Origin: Triglochin maritima
Taxonomy: Eukaryota > Streptophyta > Magnoliopsida > Alismatales > Juncaginaceae
Direction of reading: 5' to 3'
DNA length: 64,000 bases
NCBI GenBank assembly: GCA_963682175.1
Contig: OY821772.1
Coordinates: forward strand, 47,514,925-47,578,924
The number at the start of each line of letters is the position of its first letter. Within the stretch, counting starts at the first letter, position 1. Shown here in pieces: positions 34,391 through 45,272 of this stretch. Under the pieces are notes generated by a model, which saw only the letters and a list, made by a program, of their open reading frames with translations, made no database searches and was not told where the DNA came from. Position numbers and translations under genes: made by a program.

Positions 34391-35070
34391 TCGGTCGACC
34401 GGTTGGTGCAAACGGTCGACCGTTCGTGAAGAGATTTCGGGTTCTGCCTCAAATCGGTCGAACGATGCCCCAGGGGCGGTCGACCGATTGTGCGTGGGAG
34501 GCAAGCTTGGGGAGATTCGGTCGAACGGGTCCCCTTTGTCGTTCGACCGTGTGCACCGACATGGGTCGGGTAGGGCGTTGACCATCTAAACGGTCGACCG
34601 CCTGTATGACTTCGTCCAACCGTGACTTAAGTGAGAATAGTGGTCGGTTCGACCGAAGGTGGTTTCGGTCGACCGAACTTGTTGCTTAGCGTGGGGGGAC
34701 GCTCTGGTGGAATTCGGTCGACCAAGAGTGCTCGGGCGTTCGACCGAATTCGTGGCGCGTGCGAGGGATCATTCCCTGGTGGGATTCGGTCGACCGAGAG
34801 TGCTCGGGGGTTCGACCGAATTCGTTGTGGAGTTGTGGGATTTGTCCATGGTGACTTTCGGTCGAACGGGGCCCCTTTGCCGTTCGACCGATTGGTCGTT
34901 TTGTTCGTTGAACCTGGGAGTTGACCATCTAAACGGTCGACCGTCCATTGACTTTGGTTCGACCGAACAAGTGTTGTTGGTGGGAATCGGTCAACCGATG
35001 GAGTGTCGGTCGATGTGATTGCCCTGTATTTGCTTGATTCGGTCGACCGGGACTTTTGGTTCGGTCGACC
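34391..35070 (+). repeat. paired palindrome array in LTR B
   Basis: TCGA centres at 34395/34416, 34458/34480, 34521/34543, 34594/about 34615 (degenerate), 34649/34669, 34718/34740, 34790/34812, 34862/34884, 34937/34959, 34991/35010 and 35043/35065. Pair spacing is 19-22 bp, with 22 in most. Period is 63-75 bp through most of the array. Confidence 0.9.
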
Positions 35071-35179
35071 GTTTGTGTCCAGTTTTGCACTATGGAGGTG
35101 TTGTGGTTGTGGTCGTCCGTGTGGGGCGAGTTGTGATGCTGATGTTCTTTCGACAAGTGTGCTAGGGTGCACGAGTGTT

Positions 35180-35705
35180 GCGGTGGTTGGTTGAAAGAGA
35201 CATGGAGCCTCGTAACTGTGTGAGAGCTTGAGTTGGCTGAAAAAGGCCTGGAGCCCAGATTAGAATGTGGTGTTGCGGTGGTTGGTTGAAAAAGACCTGG
35301 ATCCCCGTAACTGTGTGAGAGCTGCGGTTGGTTGAAAGAGACCTGGAGCCCAGCTAGTCTGTGCGGGGTTGGTTGAAAAAGACCTGGAGCTCCGTAGTGC
35401 GTTCAGGTTGGCTGAAAAAGGCCTGGAGCCTGAGCAGAGACCACGTGTAGGGGTTGGTTGAAAAAGACCTGGAGCCCTTAGACGTTTGGGTTGGTTGAAA
35501 AAGACCTGGAGCCCTTGGTCGTGTCGTGGTAGCTGCGGTTGGTTGAAAAAGACATGGAGCCCTTGGTCGTGTCGTGGTAGCTACGGTTGGTTGAAAAAGA
35601 CCTGGAGCCCAGCTTGGCGACGAGTGTGTGATGTGGTGGTTGGGTGAAAAATCCCTGGAGCCCCGTGACTGTGGTGTGTGTTGTAGTTGGGTGAAAAAGC
35701 TCTGG
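35180..35705 (+). repeat. minisatellite in LTR B
   Basis: About eleven units centred on GGTTGGTTGAAAAAGACC followed by TGGAGCCC, separated by variable 10-40 bp spacers. LTR A carries the same repeat with fewer units. Confidence 0.85.
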
Positions 35706-37057
35706 AGCCCAGCCTGTTTGAGATGCTTTTCTTGTTAGTAGAATTGCATGCTATGGTGTTTTCATTTCATGCATTTTAGAGTTTGGCATACGGGGTTTCC
35801 TTCTGGAAACTCAGGCATTGTTGCATGTTTACTTTCAGGCCGTGATCGGCGATAGGGTTGGTGACCGAGGAGAGGAACACCGCTACCGGATCCAGCTTTC
35901 TCTCAGTTGAGGTCGAGTGATTACTGCTTTCGTTGTATAGTCTTTTGATGTAACCACAACTTTTGAAATACTCTGATGTTCATATATATATATTATATAT
36001 ATGTTGGTGCACTTGTCTTCCTTATTTGCGTAATATCCTCTGTTGATTGTGTGTTATTAAAATTTAAAATTTTCCGCTGTGTTGGGGATGTTACAAATCA
36101 GACTAAACGAGTACTTGACGAAGCAAAAATGTTCAAGGAGTTGTTGAGGTTCAATAGAGCTTCAGATCGGGCACAAATCATATATTCAGATTGAGGGAAT
36201 CATATGACATTTTGACTGAGATAGCATGTACTAATTTGTTTTCCAAATGTTTCATCTCTTAAGTCCATTTGATAACCATACATAAGCTGGTTATTTTTGG
36301 TCGCTAAAGATTATTATAAAATCAACTGCATTCTCATCTGAGGAATCATCGCAGGATTTTTATGTGGGCAAGGCGTCTACGCTTGATGATAAGAATGGTG
36401 TGTGTGTCATTATTATGGTAGTAATGTTGACAAGATGAGCATCATAGCACGGTATTGGTATTTGGTAGAATTGCATGACAATTTTGGTAGAGCGACTCAT
36501 CGATCTGATGGGGTGGGAGTCATGACACACTTCGCTCTACAGATATGTTCATGAATCTATATCGTTCTTTTTCCCCAAGTTAGCTGAGTAAACCTTAGAG
36601 AAAATATTTCACTGGCGTGAGCACCCAGAAGCTGCTGAATGTTAGCATTCTTTGTGTATATATGCCCATTTTCCAGCATTTTTTGTGTATAGTTAGGATT
36701 CCTGGATATTTCCTGATCACTTAATGTAAGGATGTTTGTGTAGAACAATAAGAATGTTTGATCATATCTCAGTGCATGATCACATAACGTACAAGGAAAC
36801 TGATTATTGACTATGGAAAACTAATAGGAAATAGTGCCCTTTTTGTCTCAAGTGAATGTTTTCCTCTGCCTTTTGTTCTTCCATTTCAATAATTGGTTTT
36901 TAAATACATATACGCGTAATGCTTTATGTGTTTTTTCCGCATTTTATGGTTTTGTTTGTACTATGTACATAAGTTCCATATGACAAGCAACTTACCTTCG
37001 GCCGCTTAGCTTAGTAGTGTTATTATTCCATGTTGGTCCAGTGCCTCCAAAAAGAAC

Positions 37058-38174
37058 AACGAAGTTAGCCTTGTGTATGAGTACTAATAGTGAAATTATA
37101 TACAAATTAGTCTCCGAGTATGTTACAAAAATAGTACAATTGGAGAGAGATGTAAATCATGTAATCTCGAATGGTCGGAGTTCGTAAACATGAGTAACGG
37201 ACGTTGCATCTAAAAAAATAATTTAAATTAAAAATAATAATTAAAATACATCCAAAAATATATAAAAAAACCCAAAAACCTCTAAATACCCTACCGGGCG
37301 CGGCACAACAGGGGACCCGTCGGGCCGGACCGTGCCTAGGTCCCATCTAATCGTGCCGGCCCGGACCAATTAACCTAACGGGTCGACCAGCCCGGTCCGT
37401 CGATTACCTAGGTCTAGGGGTTGGGATGAAGTAAGTAAAATGAGTGCAAGGAAAAACGTTCTAATTAGACTTTCCACAAAAAAGGTTATAATTTGCTGCA
37501 TTTCACCCAGCCACTGTTGTTTTTTTATAATAAAAACATGTGACATATATTCCTGCATGGTTTGTTCTTTTTTCTTCCGATAAGCTATTCCTGCGTGGTT
37601 GTAGTTGCACCCCAAAGATCGGTACTATCAATTTCTGTATATGTAGTTGCACTTAAAGTTAGAAGACAGACTATGTAGACACAGGAATAAGTTCAATAAA
37701 AGATTAATACTACGATTCCCAGCAAAGAAATATATATTGTTTTCTGCTATAATACATATGAGCTGCTAAGTCCAGTTGGAGCTGAGTTTTCGACTTCTCG
37801 AAGTCTCTAATTTCAGTTGGCCATTTGACACATAATAATTCCAAAAAAAACTTCTTAAATGCACTGGTATCCTTCATGAAAAGCAAACTTCCCCGTTTTC
37901 ACCATTTCATTTGAAAATCGCAGAGCACACCCTATGTCATGATGTCGCACGACTTAAACTAAGTTAGAACAAAAAAAAACTCAATCCATTAAAAGGTGCA
38001 CCACCACGACTCATTCTGTAATTCCAATACTTCAAATAAAAATTAAGTGCATGCATCCATTTCCACATTCCCATATATCCACTATATATATGTAAGTAAC
38101 AATTAACTAAAGCCCAACTCATATAATTTCTTTCGTATCTATAACTATAACTAAACAAAACAAAGCAAATCGCA
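37058..38174. other. spacer after the duplication, no gene seen
   Basis: AT-rich. A GC-rich block at about 37295-37410, with repeated CCGG/GGCCGG words, resembles the interior of hAT-type MITEs, but I could not find both ends. No coding sequence. Confidence 0.4.
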
Positions 38175-38753
38175 TCAATCACTAGCAACAGTAGTAGCAC
38201 TCTCCTCCTCCGCCACCGCCCTCCTCCTCTCGACGATCCTCCTCATCAGCACCACCTCCTCCGCGGCGTAAACGCACAACCCCATCCCACACAGTCTCTC
38301 CTGCACGAACCTCGAGTTCACCACCACCTCCAGCACCTGCTGCCGACTCAGCTTCTCCAGCACCCCAAACCTCCCACTCCCACTCCCAAAGTACGATACA
38401 GCCGGCATGTACTCCAGGGCCGCCACCTGCGCCTCCAGGAACCGCACGTACTTCCTCGCCTCCTCCAGCACCTCGCACGTGTACATCCTCCGCTGCGACG
38501 GGAGTAGCGTCGCTAGGGTTCGGGCCCGGTCCGAAATGGTTCGTTTTCGCTTCCGGGTGGGGGGCGGGGTTGGGGTTGGGGTAGGGAGGGCGAGGGATAG
38601 TTGGGGTGGTGGTGGCGTGAACAGGTAGGGAGTGTTGATGGAGATCGACGGGGGGAAGGGGGGAAGGCCGGCGGCGAGGCAGCGGGCGTTGAGGAGTCTT
38701 TCCTCGTCGGAGATTTGGACGACGAAGGGCATTTTCGGGATTCCCAACTCCAT
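38175..38753 (-). CDS. atypical bHLH transcription factor
   Basis: Intronless 192-aa protein. A proline-rich segment (about residues 25-65) is followed by K-R-K-R and a helix-loop-helix region (about 70-115: S-D-R-A-R-T-L-A-T-L-L-P then Y-T-C-E-V-L-E-E-A-R-K-Y-V-R-F-L-E-A-Q-V). The basic region lacks the usual H-x3-E-x-x-R-R E-box-contact pattern, so E-box binding is doubtful. It may act by dimerising with other bHLH proteins. It resembles plant bHLH117/118-type proteins by layout, a tentative placement. The C-terminal part (120-180) is a leucine-rich helical region. The first ATG is at 38753; a second Met at 38732 (M-P-F-V-V-Q) is an alternative start. A TATA box lies at 38790-38796. Confidence 0.75.
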   Translation of the reverse strand: MELGIPKMPFVVQISDEERLLNARCLAAGLPPFPPSISINTPYLFTPPPPQLSLALPTPTPTPPPTRKRKRTISDRARTLATLLPSQRRMYTCEVLEEARKYVRFLEAQVAALEYMPAVSYFGSGSGRFGVLEKLSRQQVLEVVVNSRFVQERLCGMGLCVYAAEEVVLMRRIVERRRAVAEEESATTVASD

Positions 38754-38789
38754 TGGAATTTGGGAGGAGGGAAGGGAAGGATGGGGGGT

Positions 38790-38796
38790 TTATATA
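38790..38796 (-). promoter_or_regulatory. TATA box of bHLH gene
   Basis: TATATAA on the minus strand, only 37 bp before the first ATG. This implies a very short leader, or use of the second Met at 38732. Confidence 0.6.
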
Positions 38797-39787
38797 GGGA
38801 GGGAGTGACACGTGGCTGGTGTTGGTTGGATGTGCATGGGCTGTGAGCGTTGGTACGGACTGCGCCGGGAAGGTGTTGGTGTTGTTGCGAGGGAGGTTTG
38901 TCGTTTCTGATTTCGAGCGTTGGATTGGGGATGAGGTGGATTGGACGGTTGAGATTGGGTTGAGGCCTGACGGGGTGGTCGGGGGGAAGATTGTGACGTC
39001 TTGCTTTTTGGAAAACGACGTGGATTGCGGCCAAATGCGGGTAATATCCTTTCAGTTTTGGTCTGGTAATATCCGGACAAGAAAAAGGAAAGGGTGTTTT
39101 CGACGAGTAAAATATATTTTGTTACCTTTTTCAGTTTTTCTGCTGGATTTTTTTTAAGATTTATTTATTAACACCGATAATTATTTATATTTCTTAACGC
39201 TAACTGTAATACGAGTATAGTAACTATAGTTATGTTATCTTATTATTTAACTAATAAGTTCACACGTTGAAGGTGGCTCATGTCTAACCTTGGAGAGTTT
39301 GGCTTCTGGTTGTAATGATTAATGTGAGAGATGAACCAGCAGTTTTAGAGGTTCAACTAGCAAGGCAGACATCGTATGAAAAATAATTGTGCGCGGTGGG
39401 TTTAGTTGAATGAGGAACCAGAACTGTATTTCGAAGTAAATGTGTCAACACATAACAAACCGTTTATCAAGGTTTTGGTTGTCATATCTTTCATTTTATG
39501 AATATTCGTTCCCCATGTTTATTTCCTTGATCATTCATTCAGGTAATGGATAATTACTTTAGGTTACTGATGGTTTCATTGTCATCCAAGCTTAAAGAAT
39601 GTTAAAACTTCTCACGTTTTACCTCATTTATTGATTATCCTGTAAGCTAGTGTCATGAGCAAACCGAGTATTATTTCATTTTCATCTGCACTCAGACTTG
39701 TAACGGGCCGAAGCCCAATAAGAACCAGCGTTGACTTATAAAAGCTAGATGTAATAAGAGCTAATCAGGTATATGTTCATTTGACCC
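38797..39787. other. upstream region of bHLH gene, no gene seen
   Basis: The GC content is higher for the first 300 bp and then AT-rich. Open frames here on both strands lack any recognisable domain. Confidence 0.4.
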
Positions 39788-40576
39788 TATGGCTGTCAAG
39801 TTCTGTTCGGGATCGACAGATCGCTCGATGTTCGTTCGATTTTGCTCGAAATTGCTCGGATCGGTTAGTAACGAGTCGAGCACGAGCAGACCCCGCTCGC
39901 TCGATACTCGCTCGATGCTCGCTCAATTATCGCTCGAAATCTGATTACTATATCCAATTATTTGATTAACCTGAATATTCTATCCAATTACCCGATCGGT
40001 AAGGTGTTAAACTCATTAAATAAACTAATTTACCAAACCCAACAATCCATTTAACAAACCAAACCAAAATACTCATTAGAATCAAAACCATATTAGTACT
40101 AAACTTTTCATTTTTTTTATCATTCTTTTCTACACCAAAAGTTCAAATAAATTAAGGTTTAGGTCAGGTAGATGATCTTATTTATAAGATGTTGATGTTG
40201 TGAGTTGTCCTACAATTTAGAAGATTGTGTTTGATTTTAATATTGTGTTGATTTTGTTTGATCCAAGTGTATAATCTTATTTATAAGATGTTAATGTTGT
40301 CGTATAATTTATAAGATTGTGTTTTATTTTAGGTGTTAATTTTAAGATTGTGTTAGTAACCATTATTATATTTGTCTTAAGTAATTTTATAATTTACTTA
40401 TTAGGACACCATTATTAGGAATTCAATACCAAAAAAATGTTTAGGTTAACGAGCCGCTCGTGAGCCGCTCGCGAGCAGATCGAACTAAGCACGAATAGAT
40501 TTTTCCGCTCGAAACCCTTAACGAGCCGATCTTGAGCAGACTCGGATCGCTCGTTTAGAGATCGATTACACCCCTA
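39788..40576. mobile_element. hAT-type MITE, 789 bp, GCTCGAT-rich
   Basis: Exact 8-bp duplication TTTGACCC (39780-39787 and 40577-40584). Termini TATGGCTGTCAAGTTC and the complement of TAGGGGTGTAATCGAT. Both ends carry many GCTCG/CGAGC words (39800-39925 and 40445-40565); the centre is AT-rich. No transposase. Confidence 0.85.
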
Positions 40577-40903
40577 TTTGACCCTATTAGCCATGTTGAG
40601 AGCATGTATAGTCATGACACAGGTCATCTATTTTTTTCTCTCTCTTCGTTCTCTCCTGCCACTCATCATGACTCAACCTTATATTTCTCCTTCGTTATTC
40701 ACCCATTAACCATGACCTAAGTCATCCAATTATCTTTAATTCACATCATTAATTTTCTTCTCAACTTTTATTCTATTCCAAAATCATTTATATTTACCAG
40801 AAATATTAATAATCTATTCGGAAAAAACAAAATAACAATAAATCTCGTATTTCTTTATTACATATATTTTATTTATTTAACACATTTATCTACAATACGT
40901 GAG

Positions 40904-40985
40904 TGATGTCTTATCTTGTCGGACTGACAATCTACAAGACGCGCATGGTGTCTTATCTTGTCAGACTGACAATCTACAGTACATG
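40904..40985 (+). repeat. direct repeat inside Harbinger element
   Basis: The phrase GTCTTATCTTGTC(G/A)GACTG with ACAATCTACA occurs twice, about 48 bp apart, before the ORF1 leader. Confidence 0.75.
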
Positions 40986-41823
40986 TGTGATTTCAATTTT
41001 GAAACATTGTTTGGGAATATAATTATCTTAAAACCATCTTTGGGAAACTAATAATCTGAAAAAACTTGTTTAGGAAGCTAAGTTAAATCAGAAGAAATTC
41101 TCTATAAATACCCTCAAGTTCACCTTAGTCATCACACACAACTTCATTCCCCTCAACCTTCCAAACTCTCTTGAACCCATGTCTTCTGCTGACCACAACA
41201 CTGAGGGCCATCAAACACCCCCAGTCCCTCGTCGTCTTTTTGGCTCAGGGGCAGGGGGAGCACCACCTCATGAACTGCACTACACAGAGGGTCCGCTGCG
41301 GGAGACTGGGGCCTTAAGGATTTGCCGCGTACTCCCAACTAGATCCCTACTACTGACCTATCCTTCCACACGGCGTAGGAAGTAGTACCCAACCATTTTC
41401 CGAACCATACTCCGAACATCCACCCCTGCACCAAAACTGGGGGAGCTCCCAACATCCACCCCCACACCAAAACTGGATGAGCTCCCAACAATACTATAGA
41501 CATCCAACCCGACACCAAAACTAGGGGAGTACATCTCAACCACAATACTCGCAACAACTCCAATCCCCATTGCAAATGTACAACCAACTCCTCAGTAGTC
41601 AATCTAGCAGGAACGAGGATACCACTACCCCAAATGACGAGGATAGCGACGACACAGACCCTTGCCTCGTCGGCCTGTCCCAACGTGCACCAATAATGGC
41701 TACCAACCCCTTTAAAAGTAAGAACGTATGGGTGAAAGAAGAGGACGAAGCCCTCGTTTCGTCGTATATGGCGATTAGTTGTGATGCAACGGTGGGAACT
41801 AACCATAAGACAATGCTACTTTG

Positions 41824-43417
41824 TGTTGGCTTTTTGGCCTTAATCCGTATTTTGATGATGTAATTAAACCTAATCTTAATAAGGACATGTAGATTAGCAC
41901 ATGTAGTATAATAGTATACATATTGTATTGTGCTAACATCTACAGGTGATCAAGACTCAAGAAAGAAGAAGAATCAAGTCAAGACATGTAATCAAGCTAG
42001 GATTGAAGACATGTAATTTTACCTTTCTTTGAGAATTAGGAACTTATGTGAATTGAGCATAACTTAAGCTAATATGCATGCATTCACACACTAGGTTCCT
42101 TTTAGGAGTCACACACAAAATATCATATTATTTGGACTCCATTAGATCACCTAAACACCTAAAACATTGGTCGCCAGTCTGCCTGAGTTCGGTCGACCGT
42201 TCACCTTTCGGTCGACCGGTTATACACAATATTTGTTATACCAGACCAATCCGTTCAACCGATCACATTTCTATTAACCGTTTACCCAGACCTGTTCGGT
42301 CGACCGGTAGACCTTCGGTCGACCGTTTCGTTTGCCATTTCTGGTAAAAATACGACCGTTTTATTTGTCGTATTATACAACGGTCGTATACACATTTGTC
42401 TCAATATTCACCCCCATATACATTAGAACCGGTCGAACAAAATACATCTTTCGGTCGACCGTTTAATTCGTGAAAACCCCCCTGCTATCGGTCGACACAA
42501 GTTTGTCCAACCGATCAAGATTTCTCTCTACCGAACCCAGTAGTTCGGTCGACCGGTACCTGCTCGGTCGACCGTTGACCTATAGAACTTAAGTGATTCG
42601 GTCGACCAGTACCTATGTTCGGTCAACCGATCCATCAACAGACTCAAGGGTTCGGTCGACCGATACACCTTTCGGTCGACCGTTTCTGGACAGATTTCTG
42701 AACCCGATTTTCTGTTTTGTGTATCTTGCACAAAACCCAATCAAATCTTGTCCAAACGGCTAGAAATCTTTAGGAGCTTATAAATAGAGGTTCACACTTA
42801 GTTTTCCACAAGATTTCACAACTCCAAAGTGTCAAACTTATAGTGAGATTTTCCACAACCTCAAAGCTCCCAATTAGTGATTCCAAAGCCTAATTTCCAC
42901 ATCCTTCATCACACAATCATCTAGCAATTGTTGTGCTCAATTAGAGAGTGAGTTCCACTCAAGTTACCATTGTTGTAAAGAGAGCAAGGGTCTTGATGAA
43001 AGCCCAAGACAAAGTGAGCAAGGGTCTTGGTGAAAGCCCAAGACAAAGAAGTAGAGATTTCGGTGAAAGCCCGAAGTGATCCTCTCGGGTTGTGAGAGGT
43101 GGTGCCAAGCTCGGCGAGGGTTGTTCGCGAGCTTGAAGACTTGTAAAAGGTGTTGCTCCCGGCCCGGAACGGGGAGGCATAGTGAAGACGCAAGAGGGGC
43201 TCGAACGGAGATTCGAGAGGGGCTTGCAAGAGAGGACGTAGGCGCGGCCGAACCTCTGTAAAACCGACGCGTCTTCTCTTTGTGGTTTGCATTACTTTCT
43301 ACTTGTGTTTGATTTGTTTTTAATTTCCGCTGCATTTCTTTGATCGATCAACCAAGTAGTTAATTAGGGTTTAATAGTGATTAGTGGACCCATAACCCAC
43401 ACGATCCTATTCCAACA
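41824..43417 (+). repeat. 5' LTR of gag-only element
   Basis: 1,594 bp. The palindrome pairs at 42190-42690 lie upstream of TATA-like CTTATAAATAG (about 42778). TCGA centres include 42193/42212, 42300/42319, 42433/42455, 42549/42568, 42602/42623 and 42656/42676. Confidence 0.93.
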
Positions 43418-43432
43418 TTTGGTATCAGAGCC
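43418..43432 (+). promoter_or_regulatory. primer-binding site of gag-only element
   Basis: TTTGGTATCAGAGCC directly after the LTR, complementary to initiator tRNA-Met. Confidence 0.9.
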
Positions 43433-43468
43433 TCGTTCGTTAATTTTGTTCTTAACCGATAAATTAAC

Positions 43469-44638
43469 ATGACTCTTAATGCATCCACACCAAATGAATC
43501 ATGTAAACCACCATATTTTGATGGAAATAACTTTAGCTCATGGAAATTTAAAATGTCTTCATTTATTAAATCCATGAATGCTAACTTGTGGTTTATGATT
43601 CAAACTCCATATGAATCACCTAGATATCATATTAGTAAATGGAGTTTAGAAGATGAGAAAAATGCATCCCTAAATGCTAAGGCTATGAATGTCATATTTT
43701 GTGCATTAGGAGATGAACTTTTTAATGTTGTTTGCTCATGTGATAGTGCTTATTCAATATGGCAAACATTAGAAAAGAATTTTGGTGAAGGAGATTCACC
43801 AACCGGGAAGAAGGGAGAAGCAAATCCTAAGGATGTAGCTCAAGCAAAGAAAATGGAGATTAACTCAACATCTTCATCATCATTAAGCTCATCCGATGGA
43901 GAAAGTGAAGATGAGGTATCCTCTAGCTCTTCTTCAAGTAGTAGTTCAAAAGATAATGCCCATGATTTTAATGAACTACAAAATGCATTTCAAAGATTAT
44001 TTGAAAAATATAAAGAACTTCACAAGACTAATCAATTAGCAAATGAGCAAATCCATGATCTTAAATGTCAAAATGCATCTATCTTAGATGATAAAACGAA
44101 TTTGCTTGCTAAAATTGATGCTCTCACTTTAGAAAATGCATGCTTGAAGAATGAGTGCTTAAATGTTAAATCTAACTCATCTAATGCAATTGAAAGTCAT
44201 ATGCTTGAAAATGACAAAATTGACTTGCTAAAGAAACTAGATAAATCATATCTTGAAAGCAAGCAAACTTTAAATGACTTAAATTGCATGAATGAAAAAG
44301 TTGCAAATTTAGAGATTCACATGCTTAACATGAATGAAAAGCATAATTCCATGATTAAAAATCTAAATTGCTTAAACGAATCTCTAGCAACTAAAAACAG
44401 TGAACTTAATGTCTTAAATGAAAATTTGTCAAATAAATTGCATAAGTTCACACATGGCAATAAAAACAATTTTTATGTTAAAAACTTTCCTATTCAAATT
44501 ATTGTTAAACATAATGTTGCCATGAAAAAGAAAGTAAGTGTAGAGGTACCAAAATCAACTTGGATTTGGGTACCAAAAGCTAAACTTAATGGACCCAAGC
44601 AAAAATGGGTACCAAAATCTACACTTGTAGGAGCTTGA
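43469..44638 (+). CDS. truncated copia Gag-like protein
   Basis: 389 aa, uninterrupted. The N-terminal 100 residues match copia Gag (P-Y-F-D-G-N-N-F-S-S-W-K then S-I-W-Q-T-L-E). A serine/acidic-rich linker (about 130-165) leads into a long coiled-coil-like region rich in Asn, Leu, Lys and Glu (170-330), and a C-terminal basic segment with repeated W-V-P-K. The CCHC knuckle expected in copia Gag is absent, and the usual UBN2 mid-region looks deleted between L-E-K-N-F-G-E-G and K-K-G-E-A. It could assemble with Gag of an autonomous relative to package the RNA. No Pol follows. Confidence 0.85.
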   Translation: MTLNASTPNESCKPPYFDGNNFSSWKFKMSSFIKSMNANLWFMIQTPYESPRYHISKWSLEDEKNASLNAKAMNVIFCALGDELFNVVCSCDSAYSIWQTLEKNFGEGDSPTGKKGEANPKDVAQAKKMEINSTSSSSLSSSDGESEDEVSSSSSSSSSSKDNAHDFNELQNAFQRLFEKYKELHKTNQLANEQIHDLKCQNASILDDKTNLLAKIDALTLENACLKNECLNVKSNSSNAIESHMLENDKIDLLKKLDKSYLESKQTLNDLNCMNEKVANLEIHMLNMNEKHNSMIKNLNCLNESLATKNSELNVLNENLSNKLHKFTHGNKNNFYVKNFPIQIIVKHNVAMKKKVSVEVPKSTWIWVPKAKLNGPKQKWVPKSTLVGA

Positions 44639-45272
44639 GGAAGAGATTGGTGGTGACCGGGTGAGCCAAAGCGTCGAATTCGAATCCGGTTGCATCACCA
44701 AATCAAGATTGGAGCTATTCAAGATTCAAGTTTGGTATAAAAATTTCTATCTCTAAAATTTCTGAAAAATAGCTCTAATCTAGTTAATATGCTTAATTGT
44801 CATATCCTTAGAGTTTAATTCATTGCAAATCATATACCCTATTCATTGCAAATCTTTTACCACATCCATTAATTTTAAATGTCAAATTTTAAATGGATGT
44901 TAGAATAAGGCTTAAGTTGAAACTTAAATGAACTTAACTTGAATCATATTCATTGTTTCCATTTAGCCTTATTGATAGGGGGAGCTTAATTGTCATATCT
45001 TTTATTAGAGTAATGAAGTGCTAAATTTAGGGGGAGCTACTTCATTACAAGACATCCAACTCTATGCTTAAAGTCATAATTAATTGTTGTTTTTGATGGA
45101 TGTCAAAGGGGGAGAAGTAATAGATTAGGGATACTTGAAATATACATGAAAATTGTCAAGAAAAACTATGCACATCCATAGGGGGAGCATTTATATGCAT
45201 AGTTAACTTATACATTTTTCAAGTATTAGGTTGGTTTAAGATATAGGTTGCCATCATCAAAAAGGGGGAGAT

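Larger units (their letters stand above)
33707..36095 (+). mobile_element. solo LTR, gypsy type (LTR B), 2,389 bp
   Basis: Starts TGTAGGATCC and ends GATGTTACA, flanked by the exact 5-bp duplication AATCA (33702-33706, 36096-36100). The empty site is in copy 1 at about 11232. It holds CT-rich microsatellites (33905-33930, 34079-34103), a clean palindrome-pair array (34391-35070), a minisatellite (35180-35705), donor-like CCG|GTATGTC (34290/34291) and acceptor-like TTACTTTCAG (ending 35838). Same family as LTR A and related to the gypsy element at 19536. Confidence 0.93.
30990..36194 (+). pseudogene. F-box/FBD pseudogene, copy 2
   Basis: Paralogue of 9802-11327. Recognisable blocks are 30990-31261 (F-box), 33198-33425 (exon 2 region), 33516-33706 (first part of the FBD exon) and 36096-36194 (end of the FBD exon). 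Defects: a two-base insertion creating TGA at residue 7; a TAG in the phrase CAGCGGTAGTCC at about 31231; loss of about 650 bp matching 10080-10728; and two solo LTRs, one at the deletion point and one inside the FBD exon. The reading frame across the remaining F-box piece is otherwise well kept, so inactivation looks recent. Confidence 0.92.
16672..37057. repeat. segmental duplication, copy 2, expanded by insertions
   Basis: Collinear with 3051-12205. Insertions absent from copy 1: solo LTR 17258-17954, gypsy element 19536-27970, MITE 29250-29520, hAT-type element 30407-30968, solo LTRs 31262-33197 and 33707-36095. These add about 14.3 kb. Without them copy 2 is about 6 kb, matching copy 1 after its own insertion and the four blocks missing from copy 2 are subtracted. 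Confidence 0.85.

Noticed and set aside
37295..37410. GC-rich CCGG-word block as a fifth hAT-type MITE
   Set aside because: The composition fits, but I could not locate two matching ends or an 8-bp duplication.
41339..41806. 155-aa antisense frame over Harbinger ORF1
   Set aside because: Repetitive hydrophobic/Gly-Val sequence caused by the proline-rich coding repeat on the other strand.
42921..43335. Three minus-strand frames in the gag-only element LTR (also 46370-46784)
   Set aside because: They arise from the R/U5 part of the LTR opposite to transcription, overlap one another in different frames, and show no domain.
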